Origin: Mammaliicoccus vitulinus
Lineage (GTDB): Bacteria > Bacillota > Bacilli > Staphylococcales > Staphylococcaceae
Reading direction: 5' to 3'
DNA: 64,000 nt
Assembly: GCF_029024305.1 (NCBI RefSeq)
Contig: NZ_CP118974.1
Location: 1,705,069-1,769,068, forward strand
Of this stretch, positions 36,617 to 44,203 are shown in pieces (positions within the stretch are counted from its first letter, which is position 1; the number at the start of each line of letters is the position of its first letter). Made by a program: the position numbers and the translations under genes. The notes beneath the pieces are model-generated. The model did not search any database, was not told where the DNA came from, and worked only from the letters and a program-made list of their open reading frames with translations.

Positions 36617-36796
36617 CTATTCTCCCTCCACTTCTTTCAAACTCTCGTCATACATTGCAAATGCTATTCCAGTCATTAACCACATCAGTAATGAGTGTTC
36701 AATTGGCGCTGTACTGAATGATGCTATGATGAAGAACTCAATCACGACTAACAATGTAAGCATTGGATACTTTAATACGTTCCAAGTTGCTGTCAT
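36617..36796 (-). CDS. Small phage membrane protein (59 aa)
   Basis: 59 residues with two hydrophobic segments (MLTLLVVIEFFIIASF and LLMWLMTGIAFAM) and an acidic end. A GGAGGAAG site precedes the ATG. It overlaps the DUF771-like gene by four bases. Function not known. Confidence 0.7.
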   Translation of the reverse strand: MTATWNVLKYPMLTLLVVIEFFIIASFSTAPIEHSLLMWLMTGIAFAMYDESLKEVEGE

Positions 36797-37023
36797 TTGA
36801 CTTCCTCCAATTCAAATATTTCTTTGAAATTATCTTCTAAGAACTTTCGCATTTCAGAACCTACGAAACGATATTGATCATTATTGTTTATTGGATAATG
36901 TGCAAAATTTTGAATTTCTTCTCTGAACCTAGGTACTTTTAAAACTCTTGCCTTCAACCAATTTCTATTACGTCCAGTTTCATTTTCTAAATCTTCCATG
37001 CTCCACCATGTTTTTGTGTACAT
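36793..37023 (-). CDS. DUF771-like phage protein
   Basis: 76 residues. The start YTKTWWSMEDLENETGRNRN and the end RKFLEDNFKEIFELEE match the DUF771 pattern of staphylococcal and lactococcal phages, a small winged-helix-like protein in the early operon. It may act as an excisionase or early regulator, but this is unproven. Confidence 0.8.
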   Translation of the reverse strand: MYTKTWWSMEDLENETGRNRNWLKARVLKVPRFREEIQNFAHYPINNNDQYRFVGSEMRKFLEDNFKEIFELEEVK

Positions 37024-37072
37024 TGTTTATCACTCCTTTCGTGTATAATATTTTTATAAGGTGGTGATAAAT

Positions 37073-37453
37073 ATGAAATTAAATCATGATTGCGTTAGAC
37101 ATTTGTTATTAGAAATCGAATCTAATAAAAAGTTAGGTGAGGCACTTTCTGAATATAATTTCAAAGATAATATTGTATTTGAAAAATATGATTTTGATAC
37201 TGTAATGTATACACTTCTAAAATTGAAAGAAGCCGGATACATCAATGTAAAACTTACTTGGTCTTCAGGAAAAATACATGCATGGATAATAAATGACATC
37301 ACTTGGTCAGGGCATGAATTTTTAGATAATATTAGAGATGATAAAACTTGGAAATACGTCAAAGATGTTGCTAAAAAGTCTTCCAGTATGTCGGTTAGTT
37401 TATTGGGTAAACTGGCATTTAAATATCTCTCTGATGAATTCAATCTAACTTAA
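37073..37453 (+). CDS. DUF2513-family protein on the plus strand
   Basis: 126 residues from the ATG at 37073 (GGTGGTG site). Features LNHDCVRHLLLEIE at the start, YTLLKLKEAGYINVKL, ITWSGHEFLDNIRDDKTW and a SVSLLGKLAFKYLSDEF end, the DUF2513 pattern. Likely a winged-helix-type protein. It is transcribed against the early operon, so it may be expressed from the prophage. Function unknown. Confidence 0.85.
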   Translation: MKLNHDCVRHLLLEIESNKKLGEALSEYNFKDNIVFEKYDFDTVMYTLLKLKEAGYINVKLTWSSGKIHAWIINDITWSGHEFLDNIRDDKTWKYVKDVAKKSSSMSVSLLGKLAFKYLSDEFNLT

Positions 37454-37634
37454 ATTCAATTCCATCAACTAATGCATAAAAGTTATTACGTAAATGAGGA
37501 TTTTCTTTTAAAAAACTATCGATAAAGTGACTTTCGACCATTAAGTCATAACCCTCATTTATCTGGACGTCTAACGGTCGTCTATTACCTGCTTTGTCAT
37601 AGTAGTAATGGATGACTTTTTTTACTTCTTTCAT
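37440..37634 (-). CDS. Small phage early protein (64 aa)
   Basis: 64 residues, charged, with KKVIHYYYDKAGNRRPLDVQ. Its 3' end overlaps the convergent DUF2513 gene by 14 bases. It follows Cro in the leftward operon. Function not known. Confidence 0.65.
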   Translation of the reverse strand: MKEVKKVIHYYYDKAGNRRPLDVQINEGYDLMVESHFIDSFLKENPHLRNNFYALVDGIEFKLD

Positions 37635-37673
37635 TCTGTCTCCTCCTTGTATTATTACTTAAAGTGATATTGG

Positions 37674-37874
37674 TCATAAAATTTTAACTTGAATATTGTC
37701 CACACTAACACCAAATAAGTATGCAAGTGCATATACCTCTAAATTCTTTAGTACCGCATCTTCACGTTCCCACTTGATGACTGTTGGTTTACTAACACCT
37801 AATCGATCAGCAACATCTTGTTGTGTCATTTTGGCATTAATACGCCATGTTTTTATAGTAAAAGTCTGTGGCAT
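37674..37874 (-). CDS. Cro-like repressor (XRE family)
   Basis: 66 residues, almost entirely one helix-turn-helix domain: MTQQDVADRLGVSKPTVIKW is the recognition unit. First gene of the leftward (lytic) operon and divergent from the CI-like gene, so it should act as Cro. An operator-like motif (ACTTAAAGTGATAT) lies both upstream and just downstream of the gene. Confidence 0.88.
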   Translation of the reverse strand: MPQTFTIKTWRINAKMTQQDVADRLGVSKPTVIKWEREDAVLKNLEVYALAYLFGVSVDNIQVKIL

Positions 37875-37902
37875 TTTTGTTCACCTCGCTTTCGGTAACT
37901 CA

Positions 37903-37932
37903 ATACTACTATGACTTAAAGTAATATTTCAA
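37903..37932 (-). promoter_or_regulatory. Leftward early promoter (PR-like)
   Basis: On the minus strand TTGAAA (37932-37927), 18 bases, then TAGTAT (37908-37903), about 30 bases upstream of the Cro start. An operator-like motif lies within the spacer. Confidence 0.6.
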
Positions 37933-38025
37933 CACTTAAAGTAATTAAAATTTCCTAAAAGTGATATTTCTTCTTGTAAAGTAAATTGATATGTGGTAAA
38001 TTAATATTACATTAAGTAATATTAA
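37910..38025. promoter_or_regulatory. CI/Cro operator array
   Basis: Repeated half-sites of the type ACTTAAAGTAATA: 37912-37926, 37934-37947, a variant CTAAAAGTGATAT near 37955-37967, and a perfect inverted repeat AATATTAC / GTAATATT with a 5-base spacer near 38002-38022. A further copy (ACTTAAAGTGATAT) lies after cro near 37658-37671. They overlap both divergent promoters. Confidence 0.65.
37974..38002 (+). promoter_or_regulatory. CI promoter (PRM-like)
   Basis: TTGTAA (37974-37979), 17 bases, TAAATT (37997-38002), followed by an AAGGAG site and the CI start at 38039. Confidence 0.5.
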
Positions 38026-38038
38026 AGGAGCAAAAACT

Positions 38039-38383
38039 ATGGAATATAAAAGCGCTAGAAAAATTTTATCAGAAAATCTACAAAGTCTTATGAATAGAAA
38101 AAATGTGACTCAAAAAGAATTATCTGAGGAATTAGGCGTAAGTCAGTCAACTATATCTAATTGGATACAAGAAACTAAATATCCTAGAATTGATAAAATA
38201 GAAATGTTAGCCCAGTATTTTAATGTTCCTAAATCTTCTATAACTGAACAGAAGAAAGAACCTACTTATCAACCTACTACAATTGCAGCTCATCTTGATG
38301 GAGAAGTTGCTGATCTAAACGAAGACGAAATGCAAAAAGTGTTAGAATATGTGAAGTTTTTGAAATCACAACAAGGGAAATAG
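38039..38383 (+). CDS. CI-like repressor without a peptidase domain
   Basis: 114 residues. An XRE helix-turn-helix covers residues about 10-65 (TQKELSEELGVSQSTISNW), followed by a short region (TIAAHLDGEVADLNEDEMQK) that may mediate oligomer formation. It is divergent from Cro and starts the lysogeny operon. It lacks the S24 autocleavage domain of typical SOS-induced repressors, and no ImmA-type protease gene is next to it, so induction must work differently or be weak. Confidence 0.87.
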   Translation: MEYKSARKILSENLQSLMNRKNVTQKELSEELGVSQSTISNWIQETKYPRIDKIEMLAQYFNVPKSSITEQKKEPTYQPTTIAAHLDGEVADLNEDEMQKVLEYVKFLKSQQGK

Positions 38384-38426
38384 CATCACTTCGGTGGTGC
38401 TTAATATAAATAAAGGAGAATGTGGA

Positions 38427-38999
38427 ATGAAAAAGTTATTGGTATTATTATTCGCAAGTTTATTAGTATTGGGTGCATGTGGTCAAAAAGAAGAAAGTTC
38501 ATCTAAAGATGATGCTAAGGAAACGAAAAAAGAAGTTAAGAAAGATAAAACAAAGGAAGAATCAGGCAAAGCTAAAACTAAAAAAGAAAAAGAGTCTGCT
38601 AAAAAGTCTGAACCTAAGACAGAAGAACAAACTACTGAAGAAGTAGCAACTAATGAACAACAGTCTACACAAGGAGAAGCTAACTCTACCGAAGAAGTTG
38701 TTCAAGAACAACAAACACAAGTGAATACTTCTAACATTTCTAATGAAACTCAGTTACAAAGTGTATTAAATGGAAATTTTAGTGAAGAACAGAAAATTCA
38801 AGCATATAATAGCGCAGTTGCAAATGGAGTAATACCTCAAGGAACTGTATCAGAAGGTTCAGCTCAAGCAGCATATGAAAGTTCTAAAGGTATTCAGAAT
38901 GGAGAATCAGAAAAAGATCAACTAGCGGAAAGATATCAATCATGGGTTGATGCCGGTTTGATGACTGAAGACGAGATGCAAGAAGAATTAGCAAAATAA
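38427..38999 (+). CDS. Prophage lipoprotein, candidate superinfection-exclusion factor
   Basis: 190 residues from the ATG at 38427 (AAGGAG site). A lipoprotein signal (KKLLVLLFASLLVLGACG) with the lipid-bearing Cys in LGAC is followed by a Lys/Glu-rich linker (to about residue 90) and a helical C-terminal part (SEEQKIQAYNSAVANG, WVDAGLMTEDEMQEELAK). Lipoproteins between repressor and integrase in Gram-positive prophages often block DNA entry of related phages (Ltp/Sie type). That role is inferred from position and build only. Confidence 0.85.
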   Translation: MKKLLVLLFASLLVLGACGQKEESSSKDDAKETKKEVKKDKTKEESGKAKTKKEKESAKKSEPKTEEQTTEEVATNEQQSTQGEANSTEEVVQEQQTQVNTSNISNETQLQSVLNGNFSEEQKIQAYNSAVANGVIPQGTVSEGSAQAAYESSKGIQNGESEKDQLAERYQSWVDAGLMTEDEMQEELAK

Positions 39000-39008
39000 C
39001 TAACATAC

Positions 39009-39036
39009 CTCACAAATCGTGGGGTTTTCTTATAAG
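39009..39036 (+). terminator. Terminator after the lipoprotein gene
   Basis: Stem CCTCAC / GTGGGG with a short loop followed by TTTTCTT, between the lipoprotein stop and the integrase ribosome site. Confidence 0.6.
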
Positions 39037-39047
39037 GAGCGATAAAT

Positions 39048-40079
39048 ATGACAGTAACAAAAAGGAAAGAGCGTGGCACATGGCAATACGCTTTTGGACA
39101 TGAAGGTAAGACTTATAGAAAAAGTGGATTTACAACTAAACGTGAAGCAGTAGAAGCAGAAACAAAAGCTAAGAATGATTTATTAGACGGGTTTCAGTTT
39201 GATAACAATATTACATTGTTCGATTATTTCAAAGAATGGTCAGAAACATATAAAAAACCTGTTGTAAGTGAAAAAACTTATGTGTCCTATACTACTATCA
39301 TGAATCATTTGGAAAAGGCATCTATCGGTAAGATAACACTAAAAGATATTACCAAAGTTAAATATCAAAAGTTTATAAATAAGTTTGCTAAAACTCACAC
39401 AGATGAGTCTGTAAGAAAATTAAACGGTAAAATAAGAAGTTCTATAGATGATGCTATATATGAAGGAATACTTAAAAAGAACTTCACATACAAAATAAAG
39501 TATGTTGGTAAAAATGAAGCACAGCAAGAAGATGATAAATATATCACATTAAAACAATATTCAGATCTAAAGAAAGAATTGAAAACAAAATATACCGATT
39601 CATCACTAGTTCTATTTGTTATGGTCGTTACGGGTTGTAGAATATCTGGTGCTATCAATTTGAAATATGAATATATAGATAGGTTTAAAAGAACGATTTA
39701 TATCAATGAGCAAAAAACAACCACTTCACCTAGAACAGTAGAAGTATCTAAAGAAGATATGGACCATATTTTAAAAGTATTGGAGCAAAGACCTGCTACA
39801 ATGGACGGTTTTGTATTTAGTAATGGTATAAGTACTAACGCAGTAAACAAGGCTTTAAAAGGTTATTGTGAACGATTAGGCATTAAACAAATTACAACGC
39901 ACGCCATCAGACATACTCATTGTTCTTATTTATTATCTAAAGATGTATCTATACATTATATTTCTAAGAGATTAGGTCACAAAAATATTAAAGTGACATT
40001 AGAGGTTTATTCACACTTACTAGAAGAAAGTTTTGAAGAAGAGAATAAGAAAGCAGTTGAAGCTTTGAAAGTTTTATAG
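39048..40079 (+). CDS. int: Tyrosine integrase
   Basis: 343 residues. An arm-binding domain (RGTWQYAFGHEGKTYRKSGF) and a SAM-like core-binding domain precede the catalytic domain with Arg in VVTGCRISGAINLKYEY, the HAIRHTHCSYLL box, LGHKNIKVTLEVYSHL and the nucleophile Tyr. It inserts phage DNA at the neighbouring tRNA-Arg gene and is transcribed toward it. It appears intact. Confidence 0.95.
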   Translation: MTVTKRKERGTWQYAFGHEGKTYRKSGFTTKREAVEAETKAKNDLLDGFQFDNNITLFDYFKEWSETYKKPVVSEKTYVSYTTIMNHLEKASIGKITLKDITKVKYQKFINKFAKTHTDESVRKLNGKIRSSIDDAIYEGILKKNFTYKIKYVGKNEAQQEDDKYITLKQYSDLKKELKTKYTDSSLVLFVMVVTGCRISGAINLKYEYIDRFKRTIYINEQKTTTSPRTVEVSKEDMDHILKVLEQRPATMDGFVFSNGISTNAVNKALKGYCERLGIKQITTHAIRHTHCSYLLSKDVSIHYISKRLGHKNIKVTLEVYSHLLEESFEEENKKAVEALKVL

Positions 40080-40080
40080 C

Positions 40081-40112
40081 TTGGTGTAGTTTTGGTGTAG
40101 TTTTGGTGTAGT
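40081..40112 (+). repeat. Three direct repeats TTGGTGTAGT after int, likely integrase arm sites
   Basis: The 10-base motif TTGGTGTAGT occurs at 40081, 40092 and 40103 with an 11-base period, between the int stop and the tRNA. Integrase arm-type binding sites are normally found here. Confidence 0.65.
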
Positions 40113-40148
40113 TACCGAATATAACGAGGTATATCTATATACAAAGAA

Positions 40149-40203
40149 ATCCCGTCATATCAAGGTTTTTAACCACGAGATACAACGGGATATTGGTAAT
40201 TTA
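40149..40203. other. Prophage-chromosome junction (att region)
   Basis: Sequence between integrase arm sites and the tRNA 3' end. It holds an inverted repeat ATCCCGT / ACGGGAT (40149-40155, 40185-40191) and a run AAGGTTTTTAACC. The att core probably overlaps the tRNA 3' part, but the other att copy is not in the window, so the exact core cannot be set. Confidence 0.5.
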
Positions 40204-40277
<74 letters not shown>

Positions 40278-40399
40278 ATCTTCAACACAAGAATAATTAT
40301 ATCTAATCGGCGCTGATTTATCAATACCTTTTAAAAAGAAAAAGGTTTATTAAATCGCTTTACAAGTATTATTACATGTTTGATATAAATGTTCTGCTT

Positions 40400-40615
40400 T
40401 TATTCTATGATTACGATGTCATTTACTTTAACTGCATTTGCTTTATCTGCTTTACATATCGATTGATCTTCAAATATTTCTAGTACACTAGCGTGAACAA
40501 GTCCTTGTGCAGTTAATACATATATATTTTCACTTTTATGCAAATCATTGTCTTCATTTTTATTAATACAAAATTTTTCTTGATTAATAACTGATGTTAC
40601 ATGTGTTCTATTCAT
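40400..40615 (-). CDS. Conserved-looking small protein, function unknown (71 aa)
   Basis: 71 residues with a strong GGGAGGG site before the ATG. Sequence with NIYVLTAQGLVHASVLEIFE and ending KVNDIVIIE suggests a small beta-rich domain. It stands alone between tRNA-Arg and the repeat element. I do not recognise it. Confidence 0.65.
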   Translation of the reverse strand: MNRTHVTSVINQEKFCINKNEDNDLHKSENIYVLTAQGLVHASVLEIFEDQSICKADKANAVKVNDIVIIE

Positions 40616-40734
40616 TTTAACACCCTCCCGATAACATTACAGCTCCTACTTATTTACATTAAATTAACGACATTAATAATTATAAAACAATTTGACTTTA
40701 ATTGAAAGTTATTCTAATTATTTATTAAAGAGGC

Positions 40735-40902
40735 TGAAAGATTAACATTTGAGGTTAATGCAAAATACTGACGCCCGGGGGAATAGTATGCGTGAGAGAC
40801 TACAGGCTCGAACCATAGCCCTAGGCAAGCATGACTTTCACAATCGTGAGATTTTAATAAAAAATTGTCTTCGCTAGGCTATAACCTAATGAAGAAACTT
40901 TT
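40735..40902 (-). repeat. Intergenic structured repeat element with terminator
   Basis: Gene-free stretch. On the minus strand it starts with a terminator hairpin (TTTCTTCATTAGG...CCTAGCGAAGACAA then T-run, about 40856-40900), followed by AAAATCTCACGATTGTGAA and a stretch with CTTGCCTAGGGCTATGG, TTCGAGCCTGTAGTCTC and CCCGGGCGTCAGTATT. The first part is also found at 63035-63110. GC-rich blocks in an AT-rich spacer and the second copy suggest a dispersed repeat. Confidence 0.6.
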
Positions 40903-41409
40903 TTATAATGCTAAAATTTGTTTATCTATTTCTTCATGATTTCTATTTAAAAATGTTAGACTAGCATTTTTAAGTTCACGATCAAATTCTATCATCGCAT
41001 ATGTTTCTTCCCATCGACCTCTCGTTTGAGAAATACTGCCTGGGTTTATGCAATACACGCCATCAATTAATTCACATAAAGCTACATGACTATGACCATA
41101 GAATGCGAATTTAGCACGTGCATTTTTAGCGTGCGCACTCAATACATTTCTAGAACCTTTAACTTCGTATCGATGTCCATGCGTAAAGAAGTATGGTACA
41201 TCTTGCATCTTACCTTGATCTTCTATTGGGAAACGTGGATCAAAATCACAATTTCCTTTTACTCTTTGATATAAGCTTAATTCAGTATCATCATAATCAA
41301 ATTCTGAATCTCCTATATGTAGAAATAAATCCGCTTCTCTATATTTATCATATATTTCATGTAGAACCCCTTGCTCTCCATGATTATCACTGACAACTAT
41401 CCATTTCAT
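40903..41409 (-). CDS. YfcE-type metallophosphoesterase
   Basis: 168 residues, calcineurin-like phosphoesterase of the YfcE/MJ0936 group. Metal-binding motifs: VSDNHG, HIGDSEFD, GNCDF, FFTHGHRY, YGHSHVA. Likely hydrolyses phosphodiesters in the cytosol; substrate not known. Its start overlaps the rdgB stop by four bases, as in other staphylococci where it follows murI-rdgB. Confidence 0.92.
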   Translation of the reverse strand: MKWIVVSDNHGEQGVLHEIYDKYREADLFLHIGDSEFDYDDTELSLYQRVKGNCDFDPRFPIEDQGKMQDVPYFFTHGHRYEVKGSRNVLSAHAKNARAKFAFYGHSHVALCELIDGVYCINPGSISQTRGRWEETYAMIEFDRELKNASLTFLNRNHEEIDKQILAL

Positions 41410-41990
41410 TGGAATCTCTCCCCTATATCTTCGTTCATTAATTTAATAGCATTTCCTCGATGGCTAATTGCACTTTTTTCTGCAGCTGTTAATTCTGCCA
41501 TCGTTCTATCTAATGATGGTACGAAGAAAATCGGATCATAACCAAATCCATTTTCACCTCGTTGTTCGTCTATTATTTCACCTTGTGCTTTACCGATATA
41601 AGTAAGGGTATCTTTACCTGGTTCACTAACAGCTATAGCACACACAAATTCTGCTTCTCTATCTTCTACGCCTTTTAAATTATTTAATAATTTATTAATA
41701 TTATCTTGATCATTTTTTTGTTCTCCAGCATATCGTGCTGAATATATGCCTGGTTCACCGTTTAAAGCTTTAACGGATAGTCCGCTATCATCTGCTATAA
41801 CGATTTTATTAAGCTGTTTTGACGCTGATTCTGCTTTTAAAACAGCATTTTCTTCAAATGTTGTGCCTGTTTCATCTACATCAAAATCTGGATCAATTTC
41901 AGAAATACCTATAACATTCGCTTTAGGAAAAATTGCTTTAAAGTCATTTATTTTACCTTTGTTGTTTGATGCGACAATGATTTCATTCAT
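41406..41990 (-). CDS. rdgB: dITP/XTP pyrophosphatase
   Basis: 194 residues of the HAM1/RdgB family, which removes non-canonical purine nucleotides (dITP, XTP) and so prevents mutation. Motifs: VASNNKGKINDFKAIF at the start, VIADDSGLSVKALNGEPGIY with catalytic Asp, ENGFGYDPIF and SAISHRGNAIK. Operon: marR-murI-rdgB-phosphoesterase on the minus strand with overlaps or short gaps. Confidence 0.96.
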   Translation of the reverse strand: MNEIIVASNNKGKINDFKAIFPKANVIGISEIDPDFDVDETGTTFEENAVLKAESASKQLNKIVIADDSGLSVKALNGEPGIYSARYAGEQKNDQDNINKLLNNLKGVEDREAEFVCAIAVSEPGKDTLTYIGKAQGEIIDEQRGENGFGYDPIFFVPSLDRTMAELTAAEKSAISHRGNAIKLMNEDIGERFQ

Positions 41991-42002
41991 GTTTATCTCT
42001 CC

Positions 42003-42800
42003 TTACAAAGTTATTCTTTCTACTTTAGCATCTTTTATATGTAACCATTCTTTAATTGTTCTCGTTATATGCTCTACATCACCATTTGCAAAAAATTTAT
42101 GCTTAGGATTTGGCGTATAATAAGAATGCTCATTACTAAATGTTAATAAAGCACTGACCTCTCTAGCAGTCTCCAAACCTGAAGATATAATGGTCTTCCC
42201 ATCATCAAAATATTGGTGAATCGCATCATATAATAATGGATAATGCGTGCAACCTAATATCACTGTATCTGAATCATCATAACGCCATTGTTTAAGTGTT
42301 TGATGTATAACAATACTTGTTATCGTTGGGTCTTTGTACCTCATTTGTTCTACTAATGGGACGAATCCTGGACATGCTATACCTTTAACTTCTACTTGTG
42401 GATTAATAGACTTTATACTTCTTCTATATGCTTCAGACTTGATTGTGCCTTCTGTTCCTAATACAAGCACACGATTATTATTCGTTGTCATAATGGCTGT
42501 TCTAGAACCTGGATCAATAACGCCTATAACAGGAATCGACAACATCTCCTGTAATGGCTTTAAAGCTACGGCAGTTGCAGTATTACAAGCAATTACAAGC
42601 ATTTTAATTTCCTTTTCAACTAAAAATTCAGCTAACTGAATTGTAAATGCTTTTACTTCTTCTTTTGATCTCGGACCATAAGGACATCTCCCTATATCAC
42701 CTAAATAAAAAATCGTTTCGTTAGGTAATTGTCGCATTATTTCTTTAGCTACAGTTAACCCACCGATACCTGAATCAATTACTCCTATTGGTTTATTCAT
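42003..42800 (-). CDS. murI: Glutamate racemase
   Basis: 265 residues. Converts L- to D-glutamate for peptidoglycan. Catalytic Cys in [10 protein letters not shown] and GCTHYPLL; substrate motifs [15 protein letters not shown] and [11 protein letters not shown]. Its ATG overlaps the stop of the MarR-like gene, so the two are co-translated. Full family length. Confidence 0.97.
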   Translation of the reverse strand: MNKPIGVIDSGIGGLTVAKEIMRQLPNETIFYLGDIGRCPYGPRSKEEVKAFTIQLAEFLVEKEIKMLVIACNTATAVALKPLQEMLSIPVIGVIDPGSRTAIMTTNNNRVLVLGTEGTIKSEAYRRSIKSINPQVEVKGIACPGFVPLVEQMRYKDPTITSIVIHQTLKQWRYDDSDTVILGCTHYPLLYDAIHQYFDDGKTIISSGLETAREVSALLTFSNEHSYYTPNPKHKFFANGDVEHITRTIKEWLHIKDAKVERITL

Positions 42801-43231
42801 TTATCTTCACTTCTCATTCTTTTTAACATAATCTCTAAAGCTTCATTAAATTTATTTTTATCTTCATCGTCCATCACCGATAAAAGTTCTTCAGTATATA
42901 ATTGTCTTGCGTGAACGACTTCATCAATCAATGCTGTACCTTTTTCTAACAACTTAACATGGAATACTCTTTTATCTTCTTCAGATTGAATTCTTAAAAC
43001 TAATTCTTTTTGTTCAAGTTTATCAATGATATCGGTTGTCGTCGAATATGCTAAAAATAATCTTTTTGATAATTCACCTATCGTTAATTGTTTATGTTCA
43101 TTTAACCATTGTAATGCTATAAATTGTGGTGGTGAAATTTCATATACTTTTAACTGTCCTCTTGATCTTAATTTAGTTCTTTCTACAATATGTCGTAACG
43201 AATATTCAATCTGTTTAGTTATTTCTTCCAT
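42797..43231 (-). CDS. MarR-family transcription regulator
   Basis: 144 residues. A winged-helix domain with [20 protein letters not shown] (recognition helix) and a wing [14 protein letters not shown], flanked by dimer helices. It heads the murI-rdgB operon. MarR proteins usually bind palindromes in their own promoter and answer to small ligands; the ligand is not evident here. An XdrA- or redox-type role cannot be told apart. Confidence 0.92.
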   Translation of the reverse strand: MEEITKQIEYSLRHIVERTKLRSRGQLKVYEISPPQFIALQWLNEHKQLTIGELSKRLFLAYSTTTDIIDKLEQKELVLRIQSEEDKRVFHVKLLEKGTALIDEVVHARQLYTEELLSVMDDEDKNKFNEALEIMLKRMRSEDK

Positions 43232-43333
43232 TGTTGTTTGTACCTCTTTTCACTTAAAACTTATATTCTTTATAATAACACATACATATATTTGCAGTTA
43301 ATTAATTGGTCTATTTTCCCCTATTCAAAATAG

Positions 43334-43376
43334 CAAAAAACCTTTAAAACCAACTTTATAATTGGCTTTAAAGGTT
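43334..43376 (-). terminator. Terminator of the sdhCAB operon
   Basis: Minus-strand stem AACCTTTAAAGCCAA / TTGGTTTTAAAGGTT followed by TTTTGC, directly after the sdhB stop. Confidence 0.85.
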
Positions 43377-43391
43377 CTTGAGTTAAAATAT

Positions 43392-44201
43392 TTAGTTAAC
43401 TTCGTGATCTGATCCGAAGAATGATTTAAACATTTGGAATGTCGCTTCTCTGTTCATAGCTGCAATAGATGTTGTTAAAGGAATACCTTTTGGACAAGCA
43501 TTAACACAGTTTTGTGAACTACCACATTCTTGAATACCACCATCAGACATTAATGCTTTAATTCTCTCATCTTTAGTCATACTACCTGTTGGGTGTAAGT
43601 TGAAAAGACGAACTTGAGAAATTGCTTGAGCACCCATGAAATTATTATTCACATTAACGTTAGGGCATACTTCTAAACATACACCACAAGTCATACATTT
43701 AGATAACTCATAAGCAGTTTGACGCTTTTTCTCAGGCATACGTGGACCGGCACCTAAATCATAAGTACCATCAATCGGAACCCATGCTTTAACTTTTTTC
43801 AAGTTATCAAACATACGAGAACGATCGACTTGCAAGTCACGTATTATTGGAAATGTCTTCATTGGTTCTAGCTTAATCGGTTGTTCTAACTGATCAATAA
43901 TTGCTGAACATGATTGACGCGCTTTGCCATTGATAACCATAGAACAAGCACCACATACTTCTTCAAGACAGTTCATATCCCAAGTGACTGGTGTTGTTTT
44001 TTCACCATTTGAAGTAATTGGATTTCTTTGTATTTCCATCAAAGCTGCAATTACGTTCATATTTGGTCTATAAGGAATCTCAAATTTTTCTTCGTATGGT
44101 TGTGATTCGCCATTTTCTTGACGCTTTATAATAATTGAAATTGTTTTGTTTTCTTGTTTTTGACTTTGTTCATTTTGTTCAACTGTTTGAGTGTCTGCCA
44201 T
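43392..44201 (-). CDS. sdhB: Succinate dehydrogenase iron-sulfur subunit
   Basis: 269 residues. Carries electrons from SdhA to the membrane subunit through three Fe-S clusters. The plant-type ferredoxin motif is CLEEVCGACSMVINGKARQS followed by C; the other clusters use CMTCGVCLEVCP and CGSSQNCVNACPKG. It is two bases downstream of sdhA. Confidence 0.97.
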   Translation of the reverse strand: MADTQTVEQNEQSQKQENKTISIIIKRQENGESQPYEEKFEIPYRPNMNVIAALMEIQRNPITSNGEKTTPVTWDMNCLEEVCGACSMVINGKARQSCSAIIDQLEQPIKLEPMKTFPIIRDLQVDRSRMFDNLKKVKAWVPIDGTYDLGAGPRMPEKKRQTAYELSKCMTCGVCLEVCPNVNVNNNFMGAQAISQVRLFNLHPTGSMTKDERIKALMSDGGIQECGSSQNCVNACPKGIPLTTSIAAMNREATFQMFKSFFGSDHEVN

Positions 44202-44203
44202 TA

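Larger units (their letters stand above)
11674..40203. mobile_element. Truncated siphovirus prophage next to tRNA-Arg
   Basis: About 28.5 kb of phage genes in the usual order of staphylococcal cos-type siphophages, read on the minus strand apart from the lysogeny module and two small genes: tail, head, packaging, late regulator, replication, early genes, Cro/CI switch, lipoprotein and integrase beside tRNA-Arg. At the left it ends inside the tape-measure gene at the IS. Distal tail, baseplate, receptor-binding, holin and endolysin genes, expected next, are absent from the window. The outer attachment site was not found. It should be unable to form plaques unless the missing genes lie left of the window. 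Confidence 0.92.

Noticed and set aside
37084-37443. 119-codon minus-strand frame opposite the DUF2513 gene
   Set aside because: The plus-strand gene has a family match and a ribosome site; this frame has neither.
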